Assembly: GCA_010909165.1 (NCBI GenBank)
Contig: VJWM01000106.1
Coordinates: forward strand, 868,001-932,000
DNA length: 64,000 bases
Source of the DNA: Anthoceros angustus
Lineage: Eukaryota; Streptophyta; Anthocerotopsida; Anthocerotales; Anthocerotaceae
Direction: 5' to 3'
Position 1 is the stretch's first letter; each line of letters opens with the position of its first letter. Position numbers and translations under genes: made by a program. The notes beneath the pieces are model-generated. The model worked only from the letters and a program-made list of their open reading frames with translations. It made no database searches and had not been told where the DNA came from. Shown piece after piece: positions 22,314 through 33,786 of the stretch.

Positions 22314-22360
22314 CATTAGGTTTGCATACCCAGCAAGGTCTATATTGAAAGGACGAAGAC

Positions 22361-24755
22361 ATGTTTTCCTTTAAAAGATGGAATTGTGCATGGATTTTCA
22401 TAAGTGTATTGCACATTAATTCCCATGTGGTCTGTTGGGCTTCCCATCAAGATATCCAGCAATTTTCACTCCAAGATGATGCTATTAATGTACTCAAGTT
22501 ACACCATGATCGACATAACATTGGCAATATATGCTTCCATGTTGCATATGCAGGGTTCTTAAAAAATTGTCGTGCAATTTTGCACGACGAAATGCCAAAA
22601 GCAAGATTATCTTTTCAGCTCATGAACTGTTTTCTAATTTCCTCTGGTAGAGAGGATGTTGATTGTCCTTCTTCTATCCCTATTTTAAGATGTATTAGTA
22701 TTCTTAGTAACCACAACCACCAAATTTATTTAGCTTTTTATCTGGAAATTGAGCAAACATGTAGCTATTTAGAGTAAGATTTATTTTATTTTTATTGAAA
22801 TAAATTTTAAAATTAAAAATATATTATAGTACCCAAAATATCTCTAATATTGTTCTTTATTTACTTTGTAACAGAAGTGAAGCTTTTAATCTTCACGCGG
22901 CTAAATTAGTCGAGGATATCAAAGAGGATGCAGCTCATTTGGATACTGCATTAGAGGAGATGGAACAAAGATCTGACAATATTTTGAGAAATTCAGAGAA
23001 TGTATTATCATATCAAAACAAATTGTATTATCAACACAATGTAATGCAAAGTTCACTACATAAATCACTAAGTGAGCTAGAAGAAATTGCAAAGAATACA
23101 CATGCGCATCTAAAGGTACATTAATAACTCACTTCGCACTCACTCTTCCTGGAAGTCACATTTTCTGCATACACTGTATAACTTGAGAAAGTAAGGCAGA
23201 AATTTGATGATTTTCCTTTTGTAGTAGACTATTACAAGTTCCCAACAAAATTTAGCTAATACCAATGCGGAGCTTTCTGAAATCATGACATCCGAACTTA
23301 CAAAGCTCCACAATAGAACAATTGAAATCACAAACAGTCTACAAAAATCAATGGAGGATCAAAACCTCTCAATAGAGAATCAAGACTCAATATTGAGTAG
23401 TTTAAAGCAAGTCCAAGATACGGCACTAAAAGCTATAAGTCAAAGTCAAAAAGCCTTTCACACATTTTCTAGTAATGCACAGCGATATCAGGATGATGTA
23501 ATTACGTGGCAAGAAGAAGTTGGTAGGTTATATGATCGGTTGATGCTTGGCTCATCCAAAATGCTTGATGCTCAGGTATATATATATTTAAAACATATAA
23601 ATACCACTTTTTTCTTCTTTGTCTTATCTTACCAAAACTAAAACAAAGCATATGACATCATTTTAGAATGATTTTGCGAGAAATCAGGGAGCTATTTTTC
23701 AATCCTTAGATCGGTTTTTCCTATTACAATCTACTGTTATGGAAGAATTCCTTACTACCGGAACCACTTCGTATTACTTCACAATAAGCGTACTTCTGAT
23801 TTGTATAACAAGTATATCTACGTTCTCCAAAGCTAGATTTCCGTCAATGATAGGTATGGTTTTCTCCGTGATATTAGATATTATATCTATTATACTAAGG
23901 TCATGTAAAGTAAAGTAAAATATAATAAAGTAGAATAATTTTATTAGTTTTTATTAGATAATTATTTATTGATTTAATACAGATATTATTTCCATAGTAA
24001 CAACTACATGAATTTCAAAGTTAGCGGAGGGCAAACTAGTTATCTATTCACCATGATCCAAACTTTAGCCAGAGATCCATCAAATTTTATAGGTTTTTTT
24101 TATTATATTCAACATACATTAAAAAGTATGAATTCTACAAATTTACAATCTTTGACATGATATGTTGCATATTTTTTGAAAATAGTCATATATATATAAT
24201 AATATATTTATATATGTCTTCCAGTACACATGGGTACTTTCCTGCTGGATTGGTGGCTTACTTCTCAAAGAAATAAGATTTTGGGAAAACTTTTCACTAC
24301 AAAATTGACTTTGCTAATATATGGTTTGAGATTTTTGAGTGTTATTATTTATTTTATTATTTTAAATATCATGTCTAACAATTCTAGGTAAGATTCTTTC
24401 TTTTTTGAACTTATCAATATATTATTAAGCTCATATATTAACAAAAAGATAACTTTCTAGTACAAATTACAGGAACAAGCTAGATCTCAACTTAGAGTTG
24501 GTACATACAGTGAGCAAAGAGACAGCAAGACTGAAACAACAATTTGGTAAGCGACAAGTCAATGTAGATCTCATCATAATATTAAGAATTTTCTTTATCA
24601 TTGTGCACTGACATTGATGATTTGAGGCAGACGCATTTATATCGGATACTATCAGTACATCTACAGGAGATATTACAAACGATGATGACCCAGATTATGT
24701 ACCGAATAACTTTCATACATATAACCTGAGATCATCCGTACCAAAAAAATCATAA
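22361..24755 (+). CDS. GEX1: GEX1/KAR5-like nuclear-envelope protein for nuclear fusion
   Basis: Plant GEX1 and its relatives KAR5 and Brambleberry act at the nuclear envelope in gamete nuclear fusion. Seven exons (22361-22773, 22875-23115, 23228-23575, 23667-23853, 24225-24387, 24473-24546, 24631-24755) join to 516 aa. Evidence for the family: a signal-peptide-like start; a Cys-rich luminal domain with CFHVAYAGFLKNCRAI, LMNCFLISSGRE and HQIYLAFYLEIEQTC; a long coiled-coil region (about 145-360, from AKLVEDIKEDAAHLD to QSLDRFFLLQ); membrane segments at about 370-387 and 425-450; and the C-terminal YNLRSSVPKKS after an acidic DDDPDYVP. Every junction is GT-AG and in frame. The 371-bp fourth intron is the longest. 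Coding DNA is AT-rich, unlike BTA1 or the lectin kinase. Expression in gametes is inferred from the family. Confidence 0.88.
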
Positions 24756-25071
24756 TATTTCCCGCAGACCTGGTGAGTAATTAGTCTTTTTTAATGTATA
24801 TTTTAGGTTTGCTATACTTAAGAGTTAAAAAGTATTGAAGTTCCTCATTCAAGAATAAGGACTTTGCAAAAACTTCAATACAACTTGACCAGCATCAGAA
24901 AGATAGCAAAAAATCATAATATTTCCCGCAGACCTGGTGAGTAATTAGTCTTTTTTAATGCATATTTTAGGTTTGCTATACTTAAGAGTTAAAAAGTATT
25001 GAAGTTCCTCATTCAAGAATAAGGACTTTGCAAAAACTTCAATACAACTTGACCAGCATCAGAAAGATAGC
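24744..25071. repeat. 164-bp tandem duplication spanning the GEX1 stop codon and 3' flank
   Basis: The sequence from AAAAAATCATAATATTTCCC, which includes the last GEX1 codons and stop, is repeated 164 bp later (24908-25071) with about one difference (tgtatat/tgcatat). This implies a very recent duplication. The second copy cannot change the GEX1 protein because the first stop is intact. Confidence 0.93.
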
Positions 25072-25845
25072 AACGGACCTAACATCATACAGTGGAAGAA
25101 GATAGCAACAAACTCCTAGCGAACCCGAGGTTGATGAGAAACATGGGAAGCATACAACATGAACGCATCCAGAAAGCCATATGACATTACACAATTCTTT
25201 CATTTGCAGTGATAATTTAGACTTCATTCAGATATTACAATGAAAGATAAAAGACTTGATGAGGACAAAGACAGGGAGGAGCGACACAAAGTCCGCCAAA
25301 GACAGTCGGGGATGCAGCAAAGCCACAAACCGCCCACAACCAGCCCATTAGCGCATATCCACTGTGACGCAACCTCAGAAAAAGCTTGGTAGAAATTGGC
25401 TCAGTACCAGCCCAACAGCGTCTATTCAAGGTCTCACGACCTCGGAAAAGCCTTGCAGAAATTGGATTTATCCAAAGAACGGAATCTAAAGCCCACAGTC
25501 CACCTCCTGCACAGTCTTCCTAAGAAGGGTCAGCTCGACTGGGGGGGTCCTCCATCTGATGTACAGATTCAGCCATCTGGATACATTCGGTGAAAGCTTC
25601 AGAGAAGAATCCTGTCGTTCTAAAGACATTATCCCAGCAGTGAACCCCAAGGAAAAGGAACAGCCAAGCAAAAAATATTGTGAAGGTCCCTCTGGTTGTT
25701 GGCAAAAAGATCCGAAGAGACCGAAAGCTTACACAACGATATTACAAAATGAACCAGGCGTGGAGCTCCTGGCCACAACCCCAACCAAAAGTGAGGACTT
25801 GGCGGTCGTGGAGCTCCTGGAAAATGCGAGCGCAAGCAGAGCATG
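24756..25845. other. Convergent intergenic region, GEX1 to plastid protein
   Basis: Holds the 164-bp duplication and the 3' flanks of two convergent genes. The second half (about 25.2-25.8 kb) is less AT-rich and may be 3' UTR of the minus-strand plastid gene. No further gene seen. Confidence 0.55.
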
Positions 25846-26487
25846 TTAGTCCTGAAGAGCAGGAGCCTCTGCAGGGCTATCTGCAAAGCCTGGGGATGAC
25901 TCGAAGTCGTCTGGATAGCCTCCTTGGGCCTCCATAGCTTCCTTGTAAACTGGGGTCTGCTTGAAGTCAGTGGCCCCGTTGTTGTACGTTCTCACGGCCA
26001 CTCCACATGCAACCAGCTGCCAAAAACATCACCAACCAAAACCTCTGTCAGTCATGGCCTTTTGAACATTAAGGCAGATGCAGCAGGGGAGCACGCACTG
26101 GGATTGGATTGGGAAGAGGCTCACCGCGAACACGATCCCAAACGCCCACAGATACTCTAAGGTGAAGCCCAGCCAGTCCCATTTCTCACCCTCCCAGAAG
26201 TCGGGCTCGTCTCCGGGCAATTTCGGCATGTCTTTGTCATAGTCCGGCGGGGGAACCTTGGGTGTGGAAGGGTCCGGCCCCGCCGCCACCTTGCCTTGCT
26301 TAGTCGGCGGCACATTCTTTGCTGCCAGTACCTGAAACCTGTGCCGTCCGAGCCGAGCTGCATTCCTGTAGCTGGGGTTGGGGTTGAAGGAAAGGGAGGG
26401 AAGATGTCTGCCTTGCAACTGCCCGTGACTCCCACTGCACACCCCAGACGATGGGGCCAGCGGGCACCAGTGGGCGGTAGCCGCCAT
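25846..26487 (-). CDS. Small plastid-targeted single-span membrane protein, conserved in plants
   Basis: Two exons (26487-26125 and 26016-25846 on the minus strand), GT-AG intron of 108 bp in phase 0, 177 aa. The first 50 or so residues are rich in Ala, Ser, Pro, His and basic residues and nearly acid-free, as in a chloroplast transit peptide. The core is KDMPKLPGDEPDFWEGEKWD then WLGFTLEYLWAFGIVFA plus LVACGVAV across the splice junction, a single transmembrane helix. The tail has YNNGATDFKQTPVYKEA and an acidic end. I recognise this pattern as a small thylakoid or envelope protein found across land plants but cannot name it securely. Function unknown to me. The start is the first ATG of the frame and suits a transit peptide. 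Confidence 0.82.
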
Positions 26488-26851
26488 TGCTTCTCTTCTC
26501 CGTGCGAAGTAGGAGGTGGCTCGCTTTTGAAAAAATCTCTAGAAATGTGGCTTTCTTCTGTCAATGTTCATTTTTGTGCTTGATTGTTGGCAGGGGCTAT
26601 GTAGTTTATCTCCAGCTCTGCCATAGTTGTCTCCATTCTGATGCTTGATTATTGTTATGCTTACTTGAGGATTTAATGAGATGTTTGATTCTGGTCATGC
26701 ACTGATTATTAACTGACTCCTAATGGCCTACAGCGGTGGACATCATTCGAGTAAAGGAATGGTGGACACCACAGATTGCAGGTACTGAATAAATAGTGTT
26801 CAACGATGCTAATCCCAATGCATAAAAATGGGAACTAGGAGCTGGGAAAAG
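26488..26851. other. Short intergenic region between two minus-strand genes
   Basis: Contains the 3' flank of the HSPA12-like gene and the presumed promoter of the plastid protein. No repeat or other gene noticed. Confidence 0.5.
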
Positions 26852-28927
26852 CTACGAGTGCCTCCCAAAGTCGATGGGGATGGACTGAGGTTCCTTCTTA
26901 CCCTGTTGGACGGTCACCTCAATGGTGGAGCGACCGAAGAAGAGGGAAACCTTCAGCTTTCGTTTCATGTCCCTCTTGACAAGCCAGCCATCGGGCATCT
27001 TGAGGATGAAGCTGCCTTCTAGCTGCACTCCAGGTTCGTCTACGTATGCCGGGTCCCTATCTGCGCTAGAGCTGTACAATGAGATCTTAAGTTCCTTTTG
27101 ACCATGCTCTGTGGGGTAGAAGACATGGGAAAAGGTCTCGTTGATGGGGATTTCCTGGCCTCGTCGCACAAACACATGGAACACGTTGGTGCACCTCTTT
27201 TTGCCATCACCAGTCCGGAATGCATGTGACTCGGGATCTGTAGGCTGAAACTCACGAGTCACAAGAATGCCATAGGTCTTTCTCAGCACCCTGGACACCA
27301 CGATATCCGGAGACATGCCCAGAGTGACAGCTCCTTGGCAGATGGCACTCCCTGCATCCTTATGGCTCACGATCTCACAACTCTGCCCGAACCTTCTCCT
27401 CAGTCTCTCGTTCAGATAGGCAGACTGAGAGAAGCCCCCCACCACCATCATGATCTTGATATCTGCCGTCATCTCCCTTTCAATAAGAAAGATGACCTCA
27501 TCCACCACCGGATCGAAAATTCCCCTCATGTCTGCCTCCGAAATCTCTATTTCCCCATAATGACCTTCCTCCCCATCCTTTGTGCTGTCCATGGAACCAT
27601 TCATGTCCTCCTCATAGCTCTGCCAGTGCTTCTCCATCCTGGACGGGATGTTGAGGGTCTGAGGCCCATCCGGGTACTTGCCGCCGAAGTCATACTTGAG
27701 ATCTTCCCACTGGCTCATGACGTAAGACACAGCATGTGGATACCTCACCATGATCTCATCCAGGCACCCGATCCTCTTCTTCAGAAACTCCAAAAAGTTC
27801 TTGTCCACATGCGAACCTCCACAAAGCCCTCCAGTGCTGGGCTTCACCTGCCGGACCTTGAGAGCCGTGGTTTCCTCGTTGGCCTTGCACTGCACCACAA
27901 TATCCACCGTCCCACCACCTACATCAGCAACCAAGAACTTGTCTCCCATCTTCAGCTTGCTGCGCAGCTCAGTGTGCTTCCAGCAGAAGACAGAGGCAGC
28001 CTCAGGCTCAAGCACAATGATGAGTGGGTGCTGGCTCCCAGGCTCTCGGTCATCCATCTCCGGGCCGCGCGTAAGGGTCGACAGGTTCCTCTCATAAACT
28101 GCGGTGGAGGTGACAAGCCCAGCAGCCTGCGCACAGTCTCTCATCTTCTGCTTTGCTTCATCCTCCCATATGGCAGGCACAGTCAGGCACCATTGAACCT
28201 GGCAGGCAAGCAGAACAAGCACACCAGCAGCTCAGCCCGAATGCCACTAGCCACCATGCCGACAAACCATCTGAGTAATGCAGGACATGCAACACAAACA
28301 CCACCACCACATCCTTCTTACCTCGCTCTTCTTGAGCTGAATCATATTCAACCGCAGCTTCTCCAGAATGAATTCCCCAATCGCCCTCAAATAGTCCGTG
28401 ATAAGGATGTCCACCGTGAGGCCCTCGGGAAGCGGGTCCACATTCCAATTGTTCATCTGCTTGCCGTTGCTGCCTGCAAGATGGAGCTTGAACTTGGTGA
28501 GAAACAGCTTTCCCTCTACAGTGGCGACAGGGGATGTAGGCTGCGTGACCGGGGGTGCTGTGGGCGTAGTGGCAGACGCCACTCGAGTCCGCCTGCTCCG
28601 ATGCGCGTAGGCTGGATTGGGCACCACGGCTTGCCCGACCCTCTTCTCGTTGTGGGCCTTCTTCATGGCCTCGGAGTAGGCCACCTGAGCCAGCCACCCC
28701 CATTTCGCAAACACCCACGTCCCGTCCCCGCTAGACTCGTACAGCAGACTGGTCTGCGTCTTGCAGTACGCCCGCACCTTGGCCTGCGCCTGACCAGGCC
28801 ACTCGAAGAAGGTCCGAATTGCATCCGGATCCGCCGTCTCCGCATACGCAAATCCCGAATATGTGGTCCCGAAATCCAGCCCGACCACCACCCTGGGCCG
28901 ATCCTTGGACGACGCGGAGCGGAACAT
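26852..28927 (-). CDS. HSPA12-like, HSP70-superfamily ATPase-domain protein
   Basis: Two exons (28927-28322 and 28198-26852, minus strand), 650 aa. The 123-bp intron is GT-AG and in phase 0. The actin/HSP70-type nucleotide-binding fold is marked by phosphate-1 motif VVVGLDFGTTYSGFAYAE (about 13-30), phosphate-2 motif VADVGGGTVDIVV (about 292-304) and the adenosine motif VVGGFSQSAYLNERL (about 463-477). The spacing, the weak substrate-binding region and the C-terminal beta-rich tail fit the divergent HSPA12A/B group, not canonical 640-residue cytosolic HSP70, which would carry the DLGGGTFDVS motif and an EEVD end. A Thr/Pro/Ser-rich insert lies at about 113-135. The substrate is unknown; no ER or organelle signal is evident. 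The GC-rich 5' end suits its start at the first ATG. Confidence 0.88.
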
Positions 28928-29877
28928 CTTCAGATCCGATCAGCCCACCATACGCAGCTGCAGCTGCTGCTGCCCACTCTCAAATCCAGATCACAAGCTC
29001 GCTTACTTCCTTCCTTCCTTCCCTGACGAGCCAGCCCCTACCACCCACTTCCTTCATGCATCCTCCAGGCACCCAACAACAGCAACTTCAGCAAACACAG
29101 CAGCAACAGCGTATGTGGGAGACCGAGAGGGCAAAGGACTAGAGGGCTCGTGCTCCTTTTACATTCCTGCCCTGGGCTTGCTTTTCCCTTCCCTCCTCGC
29201 CGCCGCTCGTGGCACCGCGGTAGCAGGGGAAGGTTGGAACTGGTAAACGGGCAATGGAAAACGGTCAGAGCGCGGAGGGCGGGGCCACAGATCGCGCCTG
29301 TAGCTCCGGGACGCGGCTTCCCCAGTTCGTCGAGAGCGTTTTGTGAGAGAAGCAAGGACTGCACTTCCCCGCGAGCGCAGGCGCAGGCAAGGATAGGCAG
29401 ATACAAATGCCTGCCAGAGTTCAAACCACCCACCTCACATGCGGTTGCAGACATCAAGGTCAGAGCTGTCATGTCCATGGGACATGGGGATTGATGATTG
29501 ATGACAACCCCGCGTACAAATCATCCATGTTTCATGTCAAGCATTTTCCCGGGCTCCGGGCCCCAGGGTTCTTGGGGTCCTGCACTTTCCTGCTGTCACC
29601 AGCCTGGTGTCGTAGACTGCAATATGTAGCAGGCTGCTGCAACTGTGATTGGTTGCTGATGCAGTGATGGATTTTCCATGGCATCACTCGCTAATCCTGG
29701 CATTACTGTGGATGTGGCGCCTCGTAAGCCCTTCTCTCTCCTGGGCAGCACGGCCAGCACACGGTGCGGGTGTGGCTGTGGATCCGCTACGCGGCGTGTG
29801 AAGGAGATCTGAGGTTGCTGGGCGAGAATCTGAGGAATTGGGTTTGTTGGGTTGCCCTGCGATCTTGGGAGGACGGG
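28928..29877. other. Divergent intergenic region, HSPA12-like / DUF1475
   Basis: About 0.95 kb between two divergent start codons, so it should hold both promoters. It includes a CAGCAACAG-rich run near 29080-29115. An ATG at 29698 begins only a short frame and is unlikely to start the DUF1475 protein. Confidence 0.5.
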
Positions 29878-30622
29878 ATGGCGAGCGGGGTGCTGATTGG
29901 CAGATCTGTCTTCACTGGGCTGGGCCTGATCACAGCTTCCACAGTGCTCTACACATGTGTCACCGATGGGTCTCCTTTCCGCCGGGAGCTTCTCACACCG
30001 TAATAAGCTCTTGGAACCTTCCTTCTCCGTCTGCAAATGGGGGTCGTCATACTCGGTTCTGATTAGGTTGCGGGACGGATCTGAAGCCCTACCTCATTGT
30101 GATACGCTGCAGGTGGATGTTCGCCACACTCGCTGACTTCTACATCAACATTGCCGTATTCTCGGTGAGATGTAGAAAGCTGTCTCGGTTGCAGAGTGCT
30201 AATATGCATTTCATCAAGGCTAGCGGTTAACACTGGCCAGGGGAGTTGCAGATCTGGTTGTGGTATAAAGAACCGTCATGGGGTCCCCGCCTCATTTGGA
30301 CATTGCTCTTCATCGGTTTGGGCAGGTGAGTTGAGACAATGTCAAGACTCCAACTAACAAGTGGTTGGTTGCATGCATCCGTTTGAGAACTAGTATTTCT
30401 TCTTCTTGTTTCTTGGTGTCTGCAGTGTGACAGTGAGCTGGTATATTGCCCTCGAGTTCTGCAAGCTGTCTCCAGAAGATCCTCCGCATTTGGTTCTTCT
30501 TAGGGACCGGCGGGACAAGTATGTGTCATTTTCAGCTGCTGCTGCCACTCCAAGCTCATGCATGTTTTATGCTCGGCTATCTGAATGCCTGCCCTGATGC
30601 AAGCAGGCTTCGTAGGGAGTAA
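29878..30622 (+). CDS. DUF1475 family small membrane protein
   Basis: Five exons (29878-29999, 30113-30164, 30252-30325, 30426-30518, 30607-30622) join to 118 aa with GT-AG introns. Family landmarks: YTCVTDGSPFRRELLTPWM at the first junction, then FATLADFYINIAVFSIWLWYK, WTLLFIGLGSVTVSWYIA and a short basic tail (RDRRDKLRRE). Three hydrophobic segments are evident. This plant and algal family has no established function. The last exon encodes only five residues before the stop; it was chosen because it is the first AG acceptor giving an in-frame end and preserves the basic tail. Confidence 0.8.
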
Positions 30623-32392
30623 TAGGTCAGGTGGAGGATGGATTCTCCATCAAACTCGTGAAAACTTACATCCACATTCTTGGCAGGAAAGGTGGATAGG
30701 CTCAGACGGGTTGGATGCCTCGGAGTTCATAGTCTCGGATGGAGGGTCGTAATTAAGAGGAAGAGAGCAGTTTTGTCACCCACGTGTACGATGTGTAGAT
30801 AGGCGACACCGTTTGTAGTATCTATGTGTATTTGCACTGTATGCGGATACCTTGTGGGAGACATCGTTCTGGGACCCATCCGTCCTCGGGATGATCACAA
30901 CACGCCTTTGGCTTGGTGCAAAGCACACGCACAGGATGACTTAACAGATGAGCCTGCCGAGTTCTGTGTCTTATTTGTGGGGACGATGGGAAGACCTCAA
31001 CAACTGATGAGTTGGTGTTTTAAAGCCTGCCTTACTGACAACTGTCGGGACACTAGTCCCGATCGCGGTCTTCCCACCATTGGCCTCTGATCGTAGGGGA
31101 CTCAGCGTTTGGTTGCTACCCAAGGGTAGTAGCACCAACTCCAACACAGCTGATGACACCCATGGAAACAACTGCTCTCCGAGCCTGATGGAAAGGCAAG
31201 CTCACAGTGGTCCCCATCCTCACCTGCTCACCATTGCGACATTCCAAAGTCATGCTCATCAATTCTTGGTTGTGGGCTCGAGCCCGGAGGTGCGGATCGG
31301 GGGAGGAATGGACTGTGCAGCAACTTGGAAAGTGACTGGTTCGTGTGGCAACACACCACCAACCATGCTTCATCACCACTATGCTCCGTCCGCTGTCTGC
31401 CATCTCCCCAAACGGACACAACCTTGTTGTGCGGGTGGTTGTCAGTCTGATCCCTGACGTTGTTACGTCTCTCTTGAAGATCACAAGACGTCAATGCACC
31501 CCATGTTACCACATAACGGATGCAAAGGCTCATGCACGCAGGAATCTTGTGGGCCGAGCGACAGTGCAGCAGCTTGTCAAATCCAAACTCTGTGTCACCA
31601 TCACTCTTCACACCAGCAGAGGCATGTGATTGAACTGCTGCATACTGGAATAGTCTGGAATCAATCTACTCGCTAGGCATCTTCACTAGGCATAACGCAG
31701 GCTTACGTATGAACGGAGCCTAGCCTTCCCTGGCACTGTCATGCCTTTCAGTTTCATCGCTCTTGTGAACTGTATCGCACAGCACGGTTGCTGTCACGGG
31801 TTGGTGTGTCCCTTTGTTGGATTCTGATCGACTGTACTGATGTATCTGTAGAGGCTGACCACTGCACAGATGACACACGGTCCTGTCGGTTGGGCCCAGA
31901 TGGGAATCTTCGAGTTACGGCTGCTGTCCAGGGAAGGTAGAAAGAATAGAAGGCCTCGTCAACAAGGGAGATGGAACATTGGGTTAGGCATCTTCCCTAT
32001 GGACACATTGTACTTGTGATGTGTGAAGTGAAGCTGGTACCTCATCTGCAAATTCTCTCGAACTGCCCAGGGCCAGTGGGTCCTCTCGTCACTTTGAACG
32101 GTTCCCTGACATCTGATTTTATGTTGGTGTCACTGTATTTGGCTGTGAAGCTGTTACAAATGTTTCCTTACTGTATCCATGATCAGCCACGTTGAAAGGA
32201 GAACGATGGTTTTTCACAATGTTGATTTGTACGCTACCCAGATCTTCCGACTCATCTAACATGAGAAAACGACGAAGTGCACTGAAATTCTGTATCGCTG
32301 GCACGGGCCTTCTCTCTGTCCTTCTGCTGTCAGCGGGTGACGATCGAAACCGCCATATGAAAGTGCCAATCTATAGCAGGTGGTTAGCGTGA
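30623..32392. other. Intergenic region, DUF1475 to TRM9-like
   Basis: No supported gene. Several 100-125-codon open frames on both strands overlap each other and show no family motif. Part of the right end may be the 5' UTR or an upstream exon of the TRM9-like gene. Confidence 0.5.
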
Positions 32393-33786
32393 GTGCATTC
32401 GTCTGCAGCAGACCCCTGGTGGGCTGGCTTTAGGGCTTGCTGCAAGGTTCTCTGCCGAGATTGGATGATTCGTGCTGCTCGGAAGCTGCGGATTCCTTGC
32501 GACATTCCTAGAGCTCAGCGAACTGGCTGCTCATCTCCGGTTTCTTGCATGGCTAGTGCCAGTGCGGTCTGCCATGGAGTCCAGTGTAGCTCTGTAGCCG
32601 ATGCTTCTGGTGACAGGCAATCTTCAGCACAAGAAACCACAGGGAGCACGGAATTGGCTGACAGTGTGGAAAGGGGTGGGAGAGATGGAGCTGTAGAGAT
32701 GACCTCCGCCCTAAATGGTCGGCTGCAGAGCCCTGCTGGTCTGGCGACGCCGGAAATTGAAAGGAAGTATGTGCACAGGGTGTACGATGCCATCGCCCCG
32801 CATTTCAGTGCAACTCGCTTTGCCAAGTGGCCGAGAGTGGCTGAGTTCCTGGATTCCCTTCAGCCAGGCTCGGTAGTGCTGGACGTGGGATGTGGAAATG
32901 GAAAGTACTTGGGCCTCAATCCCAGGTGCATCTTCATGGGATGTGACATTAGCGCTCCTTTGGTTTCGATTTGTGCCAAACGGGGTCACGAGGTGCTCGT
33001 TGCTGATGCGTTGAACATTCCTTACCGTTCAGATATCTGCGATGCAGCCATCTCCATAGCCGTGTTGCACCACTTGAGTACGGAGCAACGGAGAAAGAGG
33101 GCAATCACTGAGCTGTTGAGAGTGGTTCGCCCTGGAGGCAAGGTGCTCATCACCGTGTGGGCTTTGGAGCAGGAAAATCCTTCGCTCTTGTCCAAGTGGA
33201 CTCCCCTCACAAGAAAGTACATGGAAGAGTGGGTGAGGGGATCAGAACGCAAGCTGAGACGCAGTGGTTCCAGCTCCTCTCTGGGGAGCATCAAGGAAAT
33301 GAGCAGGGAAGATATGATCGACGATGAACAGACCCCCAGAATTCAGGAAGACTTGGAGGAGCTTGACCTGGATCTCGATGGCCCGAGTATTTCCGCTGGG
33401 GACTACAGCGGGGAGCAACCGGGGGCTCCAAGAAGTGTGCCGGGCGACCAGCGGGAATACTTTGTTCCTTGGCACCTACCATATCACCGAGCTGAGACTG
33501 GTGGAGCTTCAGCAGCTGCTGTAGCCAGCGGATTTGCAAGGAAAGATGACAAGAAAGGAGCTGTGGTTTATGATCGCTATTACCACGTATTCTCGGAAGG
33601 CGAGCTGGAAAGGTAGGCAGCCCTGGCACTTCCCTGCTGTTCCCAGCATCCGAGAGTTTTTCCATCTTTCGTAGTGACCATGTGGCATGTGGTTCTTCAA
33701 GGGTGGTAGCGGAGGTCAGTGGAGCATTGCTTGTTGACCACTTTTTCGATAAATCGAACTGGTGTGTCATCCTCCAAAAGCAATGA
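32393..33786 (+). CDS. TRM9: TRM9-like tRNA wobble-uridine methyltransferase
   Basis: SAM-dependent methyltransferase completing mcm5U at the wobble position of certain tRNAs; known orthologues work with TRM112 as partner. Two exons (32393-33612, 33702-33786), intron 89 bp, phase 2; 434 aa. The core begins EIERKYVHRVYDAIAPHFS, followed by TRFAKWPRVAEFL, SAM motif I VVLDVGCGNGKYLGLNP (about 161-177), GCDIS, DALNIPYR, ISIAVLHHLSTEQRR and VRPGGKVLITVWALEQE. A divergent acidic/Ser insert is followed by the family end YDRYYHVFSEGELER and DHFFDKSNWCVILQKQ, the latter on exon 2. No AlkB or RRM domain is attached, so it is the stand-alone TRM9 type, not full ALKBH8. The first 120 residues are poorly conserved, so the start (32393 or Met at 32549) is uncertain. 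Confidence 0.9.

Larger units (their letters stand above)
16653..22360. other. 5.7-kb repeat-rich stretch between BTA1 and GEX1
   Basis: Contains Copia debris (17.4-18.4 kb), a 72-bp tandem repeat (18920-19090), a 26-bp direct duplication (19340-19391), a TIR-bounded segment with a GC-rich core (19.49-21.71 kb), AT-rich DNA (21.7-22.2 kb) and a long hairpin (22233-22313). No intact gene is supported. Confidence 0.6.

Noticed and set aside
27335-29026. Long plus-strand open frame of more than 550 codons
   Set aside because: It is antisense to the HSPA12-like gene. The minus strand carries the HSP70 phosphate and adenosine motifs and a clean intron, while the plus frame has low-complexity His/Pro/Arg composition and no motif.
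32393-33786. Call as full-length ALKBH8
   Set aside because: No RRM or AlkB dioxygenase sequence is present; the N-terminal 120 residues are low complexity.
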